Positions 15,000-27,176 of a stretch of DNA of 64,000 nt are shown here, piece by piece (the stretch's first letter is position 1; the number at the start of each line of letters is the position of its first letter). The stretch is from Saccharum officinarum. Lineage: Eukaryota; Streptophyta; Magnoliopsida; Poales; Poaceae. The stretch is from the NCBI GenBank assembly GCA_020631735.1, contig CM036159.1:97394701-97458700 (forward strand), given 5' to 3'. Both the position numbers and the translations under genes were made by a program. The notes under the pieces were generated by a model. The model was given only the letters and a program-made list of their open reading frames with translations. It did not search any database and was not told the origin of the DNA.

Positions 15000-16740
15000 G
15001 TGGGTAATGATACTAATCTTTCTTTTCACTGCTTCATGCATTTATAGGCTGTTTTCTTGGAGCTCTGTATGAGCATGGTTGCCATTTTGACACCACAAAA
15101 CCTTCAGGTATCACATATTTCTAAGATGAATAACAAACATTCTTATTGCAAGGGAGCTGAAAGAATATCACCTCTACTTGTTAGGAGCCCTGATGGCTGG
15201 AGGGCAGCCCTTGGTCTTGATTTCCTCTTTGCTGTGAATCAGGTTATTGCGTCTACCGACTCTCCTCACATGCCAGATAAGAATGGAGGTAGTACATTAG
15301 CAGCTTAGGTCTGTTCACACTATTACAGATTTCAAAAGCAGCCCAAACAAATTCCAAACGTCAAGCAACAGTAGGTGACCAGTCAACGAACACACACTCA
15401 TAGCCTATCCAGTACAAAGAAATTCACCTAGACAATTATTTGTTTTATTTTTTACAAATTTTGTCTTGTTTTGTATTTCAAGGAGGCAAGGGCGGTGAAG
15501 ATTGTCTTGGTGAATGAGACATAGGTGCCCTGGACCAACAATTAAGAAGCAAAGCATGGTGAGTTGGTCTCTTTTCTTTGTTGATTTGAGTGCATATATG
15601 AAATTGGTCAGATCAATGGCCTGCTAACGCTACGGGTCAAACTCGCGTACAACATGCTTAGTAATCAAAAGCCGCTTTCTCCCCTCCTTGAATCTCCGTT
15701 TCTGTCTCTACTTTTGTTGGTTATTCTTGACACAACAATTTGCACACCAAATTCAATGGATTGCTGCAAATTTCATATTCGGAATCATTCTATAACATGT
15801 TTGGAGTGAAAAAATCAGGTTTTCTGATGTGTGATTATAAACATGCTTAATACCATCGTAAAACTGGAGATCCCATGGCCTACGAGGCAGCCTCCTTTCT
15901 TTTCCATTGTTAGTCTATTTCTGTAGGATCACAGCGAAAATTGATAGGTCTCAAATTGTCAGCTTGGCCATTATCTTCCTTGGTAACCATTGTAATTCTG
16001 TAAGACTGGACATACATGCGCTGTCTAATGACTATTGGGTTGCTCATGAATTCATGATAAACATTTTCCTTAACTGAATCTGTCATTGTCATAGTTATCA
16101 TATCTTAGACATAATTACTATACTGTATCTTGGATTCCTGGAGAATAACATGTTGATCCATGTTGCCTTCATTGTGTACAGTTGGTACCATTACCACCAT
16201 GGCATTTTTACTATTTTTCTTCAGCACTTCTATGTTTTTTGCTCTATATCTTTCGGTTGTTGCATGGCTATATTACTCACGTTTTCTACTCCCTAGAGAC
16301 AGCAGATCCATGTCATACATGTCATGGCGCCTTTCGTGTTTGCTTTATGCTAATCTACATCACTTATTGTTCCATATTGCCTATGTTCGTTCCTCTAACC
16401 ATTGCATGGTTGCTAATGCAGTCACTCTGTTTTTTTATCAGATTTGTGAAATCCCCCAAAAAAAGCTGCACCAACTGGAGAAGCCCATAAAATTCATAAT
16501 CCTTACATGCTGGACAATTCATAGATGAGAAGCATTGCTCCATATTATTCTGAACACAGCAATTGATAAATGCCTTTTTTTGGTTATGAAAATGATGGAT
16601 GCCACTCACACTACACTATTCTGAACACTGCAATTGTCTTTTCCACCAGCTTCTATGTCTTTTCCACCAAGGTTTCCTCATCTCTCATTGTTCTGAATTT
16701 ATATTACATCGCATGGTGACTCATTATAGTCCTTCACACG
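15000..16740. other. AT-rich sequence, no gene established
   Basis: Several short open stretches with nearby splice-like signals occur at 15050-15114 and 15150-15250, but none can be assigned to a family. Most of the rest is AT-rich and looks like intron or intergenic DNA. Confidence 0.3.
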
Positions 16741-16744
16741 TCTG

Positions 16745-17218
16745 TAGTCAAAATTTGGAGGCTACAACTACTAAAAAGAGAAAACATGCTGACTTGTGTT
16801 CTGAAGTTTCAAAAAGGTACTTCTAAATCTGAAAGCTCATGTTAAACTCTAAGTATAATATACTAATTCTGATTTTTAGTAGCCAAAGCATGAAAATTTC
16901 AAGTAACAAAAAGGAAAAACTTGGTAACTCGAACTCTGCAGGCTTCAAAAGGTAGCTGTAATAAATATGGACTTCTTTTGCATAGCACTTTTACACATGT
17001 TCTTTAAATAATTGTTGATATATATGAACATGTATAGGTCACGAAGTGGCTCAAATCAGCCCGAGGGACTTTCAATTGGCGAACCTGAAGGTGTTAAGAA
17101 GGGGAAGGGCAAAAGGAAGAAGGTAATTTCTAAAAAGACTTCCAAAAGAAGTTGGTACTTGATAGCCCTGCAATGGGCACAAGGAGCAAAATGGTTCAGC
17201 CTGCAAGTCCTGCAATGA
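16745..17218 (+). other. Three exon-like blocks of an unidentified lysine-rich protein
   Basis: Blocks at about 16745-16815, 16880-16950 and 17039-17121 are open, end in AG|GT-type donors, start after AG acceptors, and join in the same phase (phase 2). The products are lysine- and serine-rich: TTTKKRKHADLCSEVSK, then SSNKKEKLGNSNSAGF, then GEPEGVKKGKGKRKK, like a disordered nuclear tail. The last block could read on to a stop at 17216-17218. I do not recognise the family. It may be the 3' end of a gene that includes the HAD-like start upstream, or a separate gene remnant. Confidence 0.3.
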
Positions 17219-17508
17219 GCACAAGGAGTAAAAGAAGACTGAGTTTGTGAATCTGAGAAGTTGAAATGCCATGTCTTTTGGTTTAGATGTGAACCTGTAT
17301 GTCTCAATATTTACGTGAAGAGAACCGTGCATGTGAACCTCATATTTATGTTGTTTGGATGTGAACCTGGATGGTTTGTGAATCTGAATGTTTAGTATGT
17401 GCTAGCTGGATGTTGTTGATCTCATGTTATTGTGGATGTTCTTTCAACTTTGTTTGCCTTATTATCATGGTGCAAATAATTGCTGCAAAAATTTATCTAT
17501 GCACTATG

Positions 17509-17608
17509 NNNNNNNNNNNNNNNNNNNNNNNNNNNNNNNNNNNNNNNNNNNNNNNNNNNNNNNNNNNNNNNNNNNNNNNNNNNNNNNNNNNNNNNNNNNN
17601 NNNNNNNN
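17509..17608. other. Assembly gap (100 N)
   Basis: Exactly 100 N, the usual placeholder for a gap of unknown size. Retrotransposon polymerase sequence starts on the base after it, so the element's 5' LTR, gag and protease are probably missing here. Confidence 0.98.
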
Positions 17609-18540
17609 TTCCTTTGCCACGCATTGATCAAATCGTTGATTCCACCGCGGATGTGAAACTCTCTCATTCTTAGATGCATATTCCGGCTTACCACCAAATC
17701 AAAATGAAGGAGTCCGACCAGCTCGCGACTTCGTTCGTCACCCATTCGCATGTATTGCTACGTTACGATGCCTTCGGTCTCCGGAACGCGGGGGCAACGT
17801 ACCAGCGATGCATGCAACATGTTTTTGGGGGCACATTGGGTCGACCGTCGAGGCTTACGTCGACGACATCGTGGTCAAAACCCAACGTGCCGGCGACCTG
17901 GTCAGCGACCTCGACGTTGCATTCAAGTGCCTCAGAGCAAAAACATCAAACTCAATCCAGAGAAATGTGTCTTCGGCGTCCCACGAGGTATGCTTTTAGG
18001 GTTTATCGTATCTAAAGTGGCATCGAGGCCAACCCTGAAAAAATCTCTGCAATCACCAAAATGGGCCCCATCCGAGATCTCAAGGCGTACAGAGAGTCAC
18101 AGGTTGCTTGGCGGCACTCAGCCGTTTCATTTCGCGCCTCGGCGAAAAAGCACTCCCTCTGTACCGTCTCTTGAGGAAATCGGACCATTTTTCCTGGAAC
18201 CTCGAGGCTGAGGAGGCTCTCACAAAACTGAAAGCCACCCTCTCTAGCCTCACCGATCCTCGTCCCTCCGACCCCGGGGAAACCACTCCTACTCTATGTC
18301 GCAGCGACATCACAAGTTGTCAGTGCTGCCCTGGTTGTCGAACGGGCCGAGGAGGCACACACCTTGCTCGTCCAGAGGCCGGTCTATTTCGTTAGCGAGG
18401 TGCTCTCAGAAACAAAGTGTCGGTACCCACAGATCCAGAAACTGCTGTATGCTGTCATCTTGACACGGCGCAAGCTCCGACACTACTTCGAGGTCACCCG
18501 GTTACTGTGGTTTCTTCTTTCCCCTTGGGAGAGATAGCCC
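17609..18540 (+). pseudogene. Reverse transcriptase remnant of the Tat element
   Basis: Pieces in all three frames read as a Ty3/gypsy RT: PLPRIDQIVDSTAD at the gap edge, YHQIKMKESDQLATSF, FGLRNAGATYQRCM and the active-site block AYVDDIVVKTQ (about 17850). The connection domain follows with GEKALPLYRLLRKSDHFSW near 18140-18200. Several frame changes and a stop after ADVKLSHS show decay. The N-terminal part of RT, protease and gag would lie in the gap. Confidence 0.85.
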
Positions 18541-18586
18541 AGAACCGGGAAGCTCGGGTAGGATTGCCAAATGGGCGGTCGAGCTT

Positions 18587-19090
18587 ATGGGCGAGGCATT
18601 GTCCTATGCGCCGCGAAAAGCTATCAAGTCACAGGCGTTAGCAGATTTTCTGGCCGAGTGGACTGACACACAACTCCCTCCTGCACAGCTCCAAGCGGAG
18701 CTGTGGACCATGTACTTCGATGGGTCATTAACGAAAATGGGAGCAGGCGCGGGCTTGCTCTTCATCTCACCCCTCGGGGTTCACATGCGCTACGTCATCC
18801 GGCTTCATTTCCCTGCGTCTAACAACGTCGCCGAATACGAGGCACTCGTCACGGGGTTGAGAATCGCCATCGAGCTCGGGGTCCGACACCTCGACGTCCG
18901 AGGCGACTCTCAACTCGTGAGTGATCAGGTGATGAAGAACTCGAGCTGCCGCGACCCCAAGATGGAGGCCTACTGCCAGGAAGTACGGCGCCTCGAGGAC
19001 AAGTTTCACGGCCTCGAGCTCAACCACATCGCACGCAGGTATAATGAGGCCGCTGATGAATTGCAAAAATCGCGTCCGGTCGAGCCACGG
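18587..19090 (+). pseudogene. RNase H domain of the Tat element
   Basis: Open from 18587. The acidic catalytic set is visible: the D in MYFDGSLTKMGAGAG, the E in NNVAEYEALVTGL and the D in VRGDSQLVSDQV. A final H/D region (HIARRYNEAADEL) lies near 19040. It is followed in frame by a degenerate linker toward integrase. Known: this domain removes the RNA template during reverse transcription. Confidence 0.85.
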
Positions 19091-19413
19091 TTCCACCGGA
19101 CGTCTTCGCGAAAGACCTTCAGCGCCCATCCGTCGACCTCAGGCCAGACGGGGGGGTCGACGAGGCGTCGATCGACCTTCCACCTAAGGCAGAAGCCCCC
19201 TCGACCGGGGCTGAAGCCATGCAGGTGGAAGACTCGACGTCACCGCCTGACCTCGAGCCTGATTGGCGCGTCCCGTACCTCGACTACCTCATCCATGGGG
19301 ACCTCCTCGGATAGGACTGAGGCTCGACGGATCGCACGTCGGGCCAAAACTTTTGTGATCATGAGCGACAGCAGGGAGCTCTACCGTCGTAGCCCTACCG
19401 GTATCCTCCAACG

Positions 19414-20540
19414 TTGCATCACGAAAGAGCAAGGCAGAAATCTGCTCGGCGATCTTCACTCGGGGGCTTGCGGTCACCACGCTGCGCCTCGAACCTTGTC
19501 GGAAACGCCTTTCGACAAGGATTCTATTGGCCGACCGCGGTCTCCGACGCTGTCAAGCTAGTACGCTCCTGCGAGGGTTGTCAGTACTATGCGAGACAGA
19601 CTCATCTTCCGGCACATGCCCTACAGACTATCCCCATCACATGGCCGTTCGCCGTTTGGGGGCTCGACCTTGTCGGACCACTGAAAAGGACGACCGGCGG
19701 CTTCACCCACTTGCTCGTCGCAATCGACAAATTCTCCAAGTGGATCGAGGCCCGCCCTATCACCAGCATCAGGTCCGAACAAGCTGTACTCTTCTTCACT
19801 AACATTGTTCATCGCTTCGGGGTCCCCAACTGTATCATCACGGACAACGGCACCCAGTTCACTGGCAAGAAGTTTTTGGATTTCTGCGACAACCACCACA
19901 TCCGTGTGCTCTGGTCGGCCGTAGCTCATCCAAAAACAAACGGGCAAGTGGAACGTGCCAACGGCATGGTTCTACAAGGCCTTAAGCCCAGAATCTTTGA
20001 CAAACTAAACAAACATGGCAAAAGATGGGCTGCCGAGCTACCCTCAGTCCTGTGGAGCCTAAGAACAACGCCGAGTCGAGCCACGGGGTTCACTCCGTTC
20101 TTCTTAGTCTACGGGTCTGAGGCTATGCTACCAACCGATATAGAATACGGGTCCCCAAGATTGAAGGCATACAACGAAGTACACAACGACGCCACAAGAC
20201 AGGACGCCCTCGACCAGCTCGAGGAAGCCCGAGATGTGGCTCTGTTGCATTCTGCCAGGTACCAGCAGGGTCTCCGACGCTACCACGACAGATACGTCCG
20301 CAAGCGTGACCTCAACGTTGGTGACTTGGTGCTACGGCGGAACCAGAACACCAAGGGACGGCACAAGCTCACACCACCATGGGAAGGGCCGTACATCATC
20401 GCAGAAGTACTAAAGCGGGCACCTACAAGCTATCCAACGAGAAGGGCGAAATCCTCACCAACGCTTGGAACATCGAACAGCTACGTCGCTTCTTTCCTTA
20501 AAAAGCCTCGAGGCTCTGTATTTCCTTTTTCGTCAATAAA
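19414..20540 (+). pseudogene. Integrase of the Tat element
   Basis: The zinc-binding region is split by a frameshift near 19500: CGHHAAPRTL in one frame, FYWPTAVSDA and SCEGCQYYAR in the next. The DDE core is open: D in VWGLDLVGPL, D in IITDNGTQFTG, E in HPKTNGQVERANG. The C-terminal part (LVLRRN, PPWEGPYII) runs to about 20430, after which the frame degrades. No chromodomain is seen. Known role: insertion of element DNA into the host genome. Confidence 0.88.
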
Positions 20541-21199
20541 GAATACAGCGATGTTTAAAATTTCTCATTTCGTAATAAGGAAGGATCGACCCTGCACTCC
20601 CAGAGTCGACCCTCCCTCGGGGGCTGGCAAGGGGGGAACCCCCGGTCCCCCGGTCCCCGAAAAACCGAAAAAACTTGCGCTCTTTTTTAAATTTAAGAAC
20701 CGTTTCTTAGATCGACTTCGCTGAAAGAGCACCCTAAGGTTCGAAAGGGCTCTCGAGCCTGGAGCATCACCTACGCCTCCGAGGCTACGGTACCTCCACT
20801 CGACCCTTGCGCCTTTTAGAGGTACGCCTTCACGCTGAGAAGATCTAAACAACGGTTCCTAAAATTAAAAAAGAACATACCCCCTGTCGCTTAGATCAGG
20901 CTCTCACACGATTTACTAGGCCGCAACATCACCCTGAAGCTCGAGGGCAGTCGAGCCGCGAGATCACTTACGCCCCCGAGGCTACGGTACCTCCACTCGC
21001 TCCCTTACGCCAAAGGATGTAGCTGCGCGCTAGGTAAATCACGCGAGAACACGATCCGTGCGATAAAGGAAGAAAAGCTCGAGTAAAACTAAATCAACCG
21101 CGAACCGGTTTATGTTTCGAGTCTTTTAGGCCTCCGCGGCCACCGTGATCAAATTCGAAATACTAACTTATTACATGGGCCTTCATGCCCAGATTTGGC

Positions 21200-24100
21200 T
21201 CACAGGCCTTCGTCATCGGCAGGAGGAACCACCTCGGCTTCAAAAAGCGAGGCTAGACGACTCCCAGGCTCTTCGGCGGCTTCGATCAGCTCCACGCAGG
21301 CGTCCTCGTTCTCCTCGTCCGTCCGATCGGGGTCTGTGATGAAGCCCTTGGCAACGAGCCTCATATCAAACACAAACCCCGAACGGACGACGGCCAGCGC
21401 CCTCTTCACGCCGTGATGGAGGCCGTTCCGTATCTTCTCCCGGGCAAGGCGGCCCAGCGCCACCATCCGTCGGACGAAGGAGTTCCCCGGAACATCTTCC
21501 CCGGTGTCGGTGTCGGGCTCGACCCCTAGGCCATCACACACAGTGGTGATCACGCCCTGGAGAAGTTGGGTCCTTCGGACCTCGGCTTCGAAGAGGCTCT
21601 GGAAGGAGTTGGCGCACGATTGGGCCTCTCGGTTCTCTCTCTCCAGCTCTGAAACACGACAAACAAATTAGTGCCCAACGCGGGGCCTTCAACGTCGTGA
21701 CTATAACAACCACACTTACCCTCGATGTGGGTCTGCAGGCCCACGACCTCGTCGCGGAGCCCCCCACATGTTCGCTCGAGCCCCAGGAAGGCGTTGTCCT
21801 TGTCACGGATGGCCGTCTTTAGCGCCTCGACCTCCTGCCGAGCAGACTCGAGAGCTGCGTCCTTCTTTTGGACGGCTCCCTGCAGCGTCGTGACCTCGGC
21901 ATGGAAGGCGTCGCGCTGAAGACTGACCTGGGAGACATCCTCCTCGAGCTCCTTCACCCGCGCAGACAAGGGCTCGAGGTCCCTGCGCGCCTGGGTAGCC
22001 TCCTCCCGAGCCTTGTCCAGGCTTGTGCGCATCACGGCCTCGGCCGCCCATGCCTGCGCCGCCTCTTCCTTCAATGTGGCGTATGCGATGCGTAGTTCAG
22101 CCATCTCGGCGTTCCGATCGGATAGCCGTTTCTGGGCCTCCTCGACCAGAACCCGTTGCTGGGACAGCGCGCCCCACACGCCACTCTCGTCCCGGATGAA
22201 GAGTGACTTGCGGCGGGAGTACTCCTTCAGCTCCTGAACGCAATTCGAAAAGGTCACAAATCCGAAGAAAAAACAGCCTATCAAGCGAGCCGACGGGTCG
22301 ATCATACCTCGGTGGCATCCCCCATACTCCGCACAGCGCCGGACGCCACTCGAAGCAACCGGTCGAGATGCTGGCGGACGCCCTCGAGGTACTCCCATCG
22401 GTGCACTTCGTCTTTGTCGCTAAGGACAAAGACGGGCTCGGCGTCGGGGTTCGTAGCGTCCCTGAACTCAAGGGACGGCCCCCCACTTCGGCAGCTCCGC
22501 CTCGACCCGCGCTATCGCCAGCGCGGCGATGTCGGGCCACGAGGAGGACGACCCGGCCGGGGCGTCTCCCGGTCCCGCGGAAGGACCGGCCTCGCCCGCG
22601 GTATCCGCCTCTCCAACGGCCGTCGAGACACCGGCCTGGTCCGCGACCTCACCCCCCTCGACCCCTATCGTTTGTTTTCCCTTGTCCAGGGAGATGTTGT
22701 CGAGGGGAGCGTGAGGGCGGGCACTTACGACCGCCGGCGCCACCGGAGCCGGCACCTCGACCGACGACGGCTCCGGTACCCTCGCCTCGACCGTCGGCAC
22801 CGCCGGAGCCGGCGTCTCTTCTTCGGGTGCTCCGGATGGGGGCTCGACCGCCCCGATCTCCACCACGCCCGCTGGCTCTGCGGACGGGCCTTGTCGCGGC
22901 TGCGACCCCTTCGCCAGGACCGTCTCTCGCCCCGACACCGACGCGACCTCCTCCTTGGTCACGTCAGCACCCGCCCGCTCCGCGTCGCGGACGGGTGCCT
23001 CGCTCGTCGCGACCGCAACGGCAGCCTCGGCCGTCCCCGACGGCCGGGGCCCCGCCTCGACCACGTCAAGAGCCGCCGCCTTTGCCGGTTCGGCCCCCTC
23101 GACGGCGGGCTCCGGGCCGGCAACCGCCGCGGCGTCGGCCGACCCTTGCTGATGTCGCAGGCGCCCTTTCGCTGCCTCGACCTGACGGACCCAGGCCGCG
23201 TCCTGCTCCGCCGTCCGGTTGAGGACAACGGCGCTGGCTCGCAGCGACTTCACAGGGGTAGGCCCCATTGGCTCCGCCTTCCGCTTCAGCCTGCGAAGTG
23301 CGAAGAATTGTCAGCCGACGGACTTTGGGAAAGGCAGGACAACCAAGTTGAGATACTTACCCAGAAATCGGCACCAAGTACCTCGACCCTGCGCGGCTCG
23401 AGCCTCCCGGGACGGCCGCTGGTGGCCCCGCGGCGGCCTCACCAGCAGGCCGAGCGCTCCTGGGAGCCCCGGCCAACACACCGCCCTGCGCCCTTTGTGC
23501 TCCCGAGGCCAGCTGGCCTCGGGTCCTTACTCCTACCGGCGCCGCCGCTGATGACGACGCCGGTACCACCGTCTCCGCCCCTGCCGGAGCTTGCGAGGCC
23601 CCGGCTGGTGCGGACGTCCCCGACGACCCCTCTCGCCGGGTCCGGGGTAAAATGGCCCCTCCCCTCGAGGGGCCAGATCCCTTCTCCACCTTCTTCCCCT
23701 CGACCTCCTCGACCACGACGACCGAGGGGAACCCCCCCCCGATGGGCTCCAGCAGGGGGCGAATGTCGGGGAGATCCCCAAGCCTGGTCGCAATCTCATA
23801 CCGCGACAGGGCATCTTCATCTTCATCGCTGCTGCTGTCGTCCTCCCCCGAGACTGTCTCGGAAGGCGACGGTGACAGGGGCACTCCGTCGATGGCTTGC
23901 TGGCGCCGGCGCTTCTTCAACGCCTCCGCCTTCTTGGCCTTGCGGATCGCCCGCTTCTTGGCCGTCTCCTTGGCCTGCTTCTTCTGGGAGTCATGCAGGC
24001 GTCGAGCCTCCCGGGCGGGCCGGTCCTCCAGGACTGGTGGGCGCGTTTCCCGCAACGCCGACAAATCCTACACACCGGCCTCGACCACATCAGCGAAATC

Positions 24101-25061
24101 CACAGAAAAACAAGAAAAGCAATACCTCAGCCCCGGGATACGTACCACGGATTCGCACCCCTCGGTAGGCCTCATGGGAACCTGATTGGCTTCCTCCGCC
24201 TTGAAGTTCCCGACCATCCGGCGAGCCCGCCGGAGAACCTCCTCAAGGGTGAGGGATTCGTGGGACATCCGGGTGCCCTCCAGGTTCGCCTCCGGAGTCA
24301 TCTGGTCCAGGCGGAGACGACGCTGGCACAACGGCATCACTCTACGGCGATGGAAGCCCGCTGCCACCGCCGCAGCCGTCAGGCCCCGAAGGCGAAGCTG
24401 CTGCAGCGCCGCCAGCAGCGGATCCAAGCGCGTCTTCTCGGCCTCGGGCACTCCGTACGACCAGTGCTCTTCTCGAGCAGTCAGCACGCGGCCGGTGTAC
24501 CTCGGCAACTGATTTTCATCATTGCGGAGATAGAACCAACCCTCGTGCCACCCACTGTTCGAGGAGATGAGTCGGGCCGGGATGTATAGATCCGTCCGAC
24601 CCGATCTCACTTGCAGCACGCAGCTCCCCACTCGGGCCGCGGACAGGACGCCTTTCTCCCCTGCCCTCTTGGCGAAGAGCTCGGCCTTGAAAAGGTGAAG
24701 CCACAAGTTCCACTGTGGCTCCACCCCAAGGTAGCCCTCGCAGACCGCCGCAAAGATGGCGGCCTGCGCTACGGCGTTGGGGGAAAGGTGGTGAAGCTCC
24801 ACCCGGTAGTAGTGGAGGAGCGCACGCATGAAGACCGACGCCGGCACGCCGAACCCCCGCTCATGAAAGCTGACGAAGCTCACCACGTACCCTTCGGGGG
24901 CACTGGCTCCTGGTGGGCGGGGGCGGTGCCACCCACTCCGGCCGCGCCGAGTTCGTCCTCGGCCGCAACAGCCCGTCCTCGACCAACTCCTCCAACCTCC
25001 TCTCCGTCACCGAGGAGGCGGCCCAGTCGTCGGCGGGAAGGATCTGGCTCTTTCCTGCCAT
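21200..25061 (-). pseudogene. Antisense multi-exon gene of the Tat element (gypsy-type transposon domain)
   Basis: On minus, the start near 25061 (MAGKSQILPADDWAASS) leads, after one frameshift near 24890, into a block with FHERGFGVPASVFMRALLHY, AAIFAAVCEGYLGV and WLHLFKAELF, the domain called putative gypsy-type transposon (PF04195). Further exons follow: a lysine-rich and acidic piece (about 23357-24064), an alanine/proline-rich linker (about 22309-23290, with a frameshift near 22470), a long coiled coil (21720-22233) and a C-terminal exon (21200-21648) ending PPADDEGL. Splice signals are clear at 21714-21720 (GTAAGT), 21648 and 22233. Known: Tat elements carry such an antisense ORF of unknown function. 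Large plus-strand frames over the same DNA are shadows. Confidence 0.8.
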
Positions 25062-25413
25062 CGATGTCGTCGGGAGGGGATGGGAGAAAAGGATGCGGTG
25101 GCTGCGGCAAGACGGGCGGAGAACGCGATGTGGCAGGGGATGTCTAGGGCAAAGGATTGCAGGGATGCAAGTAACCGGTGGGGAACAGAGACCCCAAGGC
25201 CTTAGCTTTATATGCTCGGACGGAAGCCCAACGGCCGCGCGAAAAGTAAGGAGCAGTTTCTCGCGATAAAACCGCTCGCCTAACCGTTTCCTTATATCTC
25301 GCAGGAACTGAGCACGTGGCCGCTCCCCACGTCGTAACCATACGCCGATAACGCGCCGGTCTCGCCTCCCGAAAAAACGCGCCCGGACAACGAAATATCT
25401 CCAGGTATGTCTT

Positions 25414-26910
25414 AAATGGGTGCGAAACCCGCAATAAGTCTCGAGGGAGCGAAAGCTGGCCCTCGAACGGGGTTCGACAGCTGCCCTCGAGCAACAGAGT
25501 TAGGGACGACCCAGGGTGCGCCCGTACATGGCCAAGGGCTCGAGCCACGCTCTCGAGGCACCCCAGGACGTATTCGAGGCCGAAGGAGAAGGTTGTGGTA
25601 GGAATCCCTCCGGGGGAGGCATCGAGCCCTCGAATCCTGTCGAAGGGAATCGAGATCCACACGACCACTTCTTGGCATTTTTGAGGGCGCCTCCGGGCCA
25701 CTAGCCGACCCCTAACGAACGGGGCATGGGTTCTCACTCGAATTTCCCCGCTAGCAGCTCACCGGAGATCGTCGTAACTCGGGCCCAAACGAGGGTAGTG
25801 CGACATTCTCCACCCCTCCTCCTTTTTTCGAAAAAGGAGCGTGAGGGTCGTAAAAGACGGCCGGGACTCTGATCGACCTCGTGCGTGCGAGGCTCGGGGT
25901 CCCGACCGTAAAAATGGGTGCGAAGCCCGCAATAAGTCTCGAGGGAGCGAAAGCTGGCCCTCGAACGGGGTTCGACAGCTGCCCTCGAGCAACAGAGTTA
26001 GGGACGACCCAGGGTGCGCCCGTACATGGCCAAGGGCTCGAGCCACGCTCTCGAGGCACCCCAGGACGTATTCGAGGCCGAAGGAGAAGGTTGTGGTAGG
26101 AATCCCTCCGGGGGAGGCATCGAGCCCTCGAATCCTGTCGAAGGGAATCGAGATCCACACGACCACTTCTTGGCATTTTTGAGGGCGCCTCCAGGCCACT
26201 AGTCGACCCCTAACGAACGGGGCACGGGTTCTCACTCGAATTCCCCCGCTAGCAGCTCACCGAAGATCGTCGTAACTCGGGCCCAAACGAGGGTAGTGCG
26301 ACATTCTCCACCCCTCCTCCTTTTTTTCGAAAAAGGAGCGTGAGGGTCGCAAAAGACAGCCGGGACTCTGATCGACCTCGTGCGTGCGAGGCTCGGGGTC
26401 CCGACCGCAAAAATGGGTGCGAAGCCCGCAATAAGTCTCGAGGGAGCGAAAGCTGGCCCTCGAACGGGGTTCGACAGCTGCCCTCGAGCAACAGAGTTAG
26501 GGACGACCCAGGGTGCGCCCGTACATGGCCAAGGGCTCGAGCCACGCTCTCGAGGCACCCCAGGACGTATTCGAGGCCGAAGGAGAAGGTTGTGGTAGGA
26601 ATCCCTCCGGGGGAGGCATCGAGCCCTCGAATCCTGTCGAAGGGAATCGAGATCCACACGACCACTTCTTGGCATTTTTGAGGGCGCCTCCGGGCCACTA
26701 GCCGACCCCTAACGAACGGGGCACGAGTTCTCACTCGAATTCCCCCGCTAGCAGCTCACCAGAGATCGTCGTAACTCGGGCCCAAACGAGGGTAGGACGA
26801 CATTCTACACCCCTCCTCCTTTTTTCGAAAAAGGAGCGCGAGGGTCGCACAGCAAAAGACGGCCGGGACCCTAATCGACCTCGTGCGCACGAGGCTCGGG
26901 GGCTTGACCG
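25414..26910. repeat. Three tandem copies of a 499-bp unit
   Basis: The same sequence starts at 25414, 25912 and 26411 (AAATGGGTGCGAA), giving units of 498-499 bp with only scattered differences. Each unit carries the palindrome TTTTTTCGAAAAAGG and many CTCGAGG-like blocks. The third copy grades into sequence leading to the LTR. The array lies between the antisense gene and the polypurine region, so it may contain the antisense promoter. Repeated open frames in it on both strands are not genes. Confidence 0.93.
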
Positions 26911-27082
26911 CAACAAAATGTCCCCCAATCGAACGCAAACAAGACCTCGGAGGAGTCTCCATACTCCACCGAGGCCTCGGGGGCTACACCCGGCGGGTGC
27001 GCTCGCGCGCCCCCACCGGAAAAATCACGACGCTACGACTCCAGTTCTAACTAACCTCTGGGAGAGTGATCACACACTCACC

Positions 27083-27099
27083 CAAAGGCTCGGGGCTAC
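27083..27099 (+). other. Polypurine-like tract before the 3' LTR
   Basis: AAAGGCTCGGGGCTAC lies immediately before the TGTCGGTACC start of the LTR, which is where plus-strand DNA priming occurs. It is interrupted by pyrimidines, as is common in this lineage. Confidence 0.5.
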
Positions 27100-27176
27100 T
27101 GTCGGTACCAACAGTACGGGGGTACCACAGCTATCGCCAAAACACTAACAAAAACCGAAACCAGTAGAAAAGATAG

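Noticed and set aside
22312..24168. Long plus-strand open frame of 618 codons
   Set aside because: It is the shadow of the antisense Tat gene; the minus strand carries the coiled coil and recognisable domain, and the plus product is only arginine/proline-rich.
25414..26910. A set of repeated small genes in the 499-bp array
   Set aside because: The frames simply repeat with the DNA unit on both strands and show no protein family.
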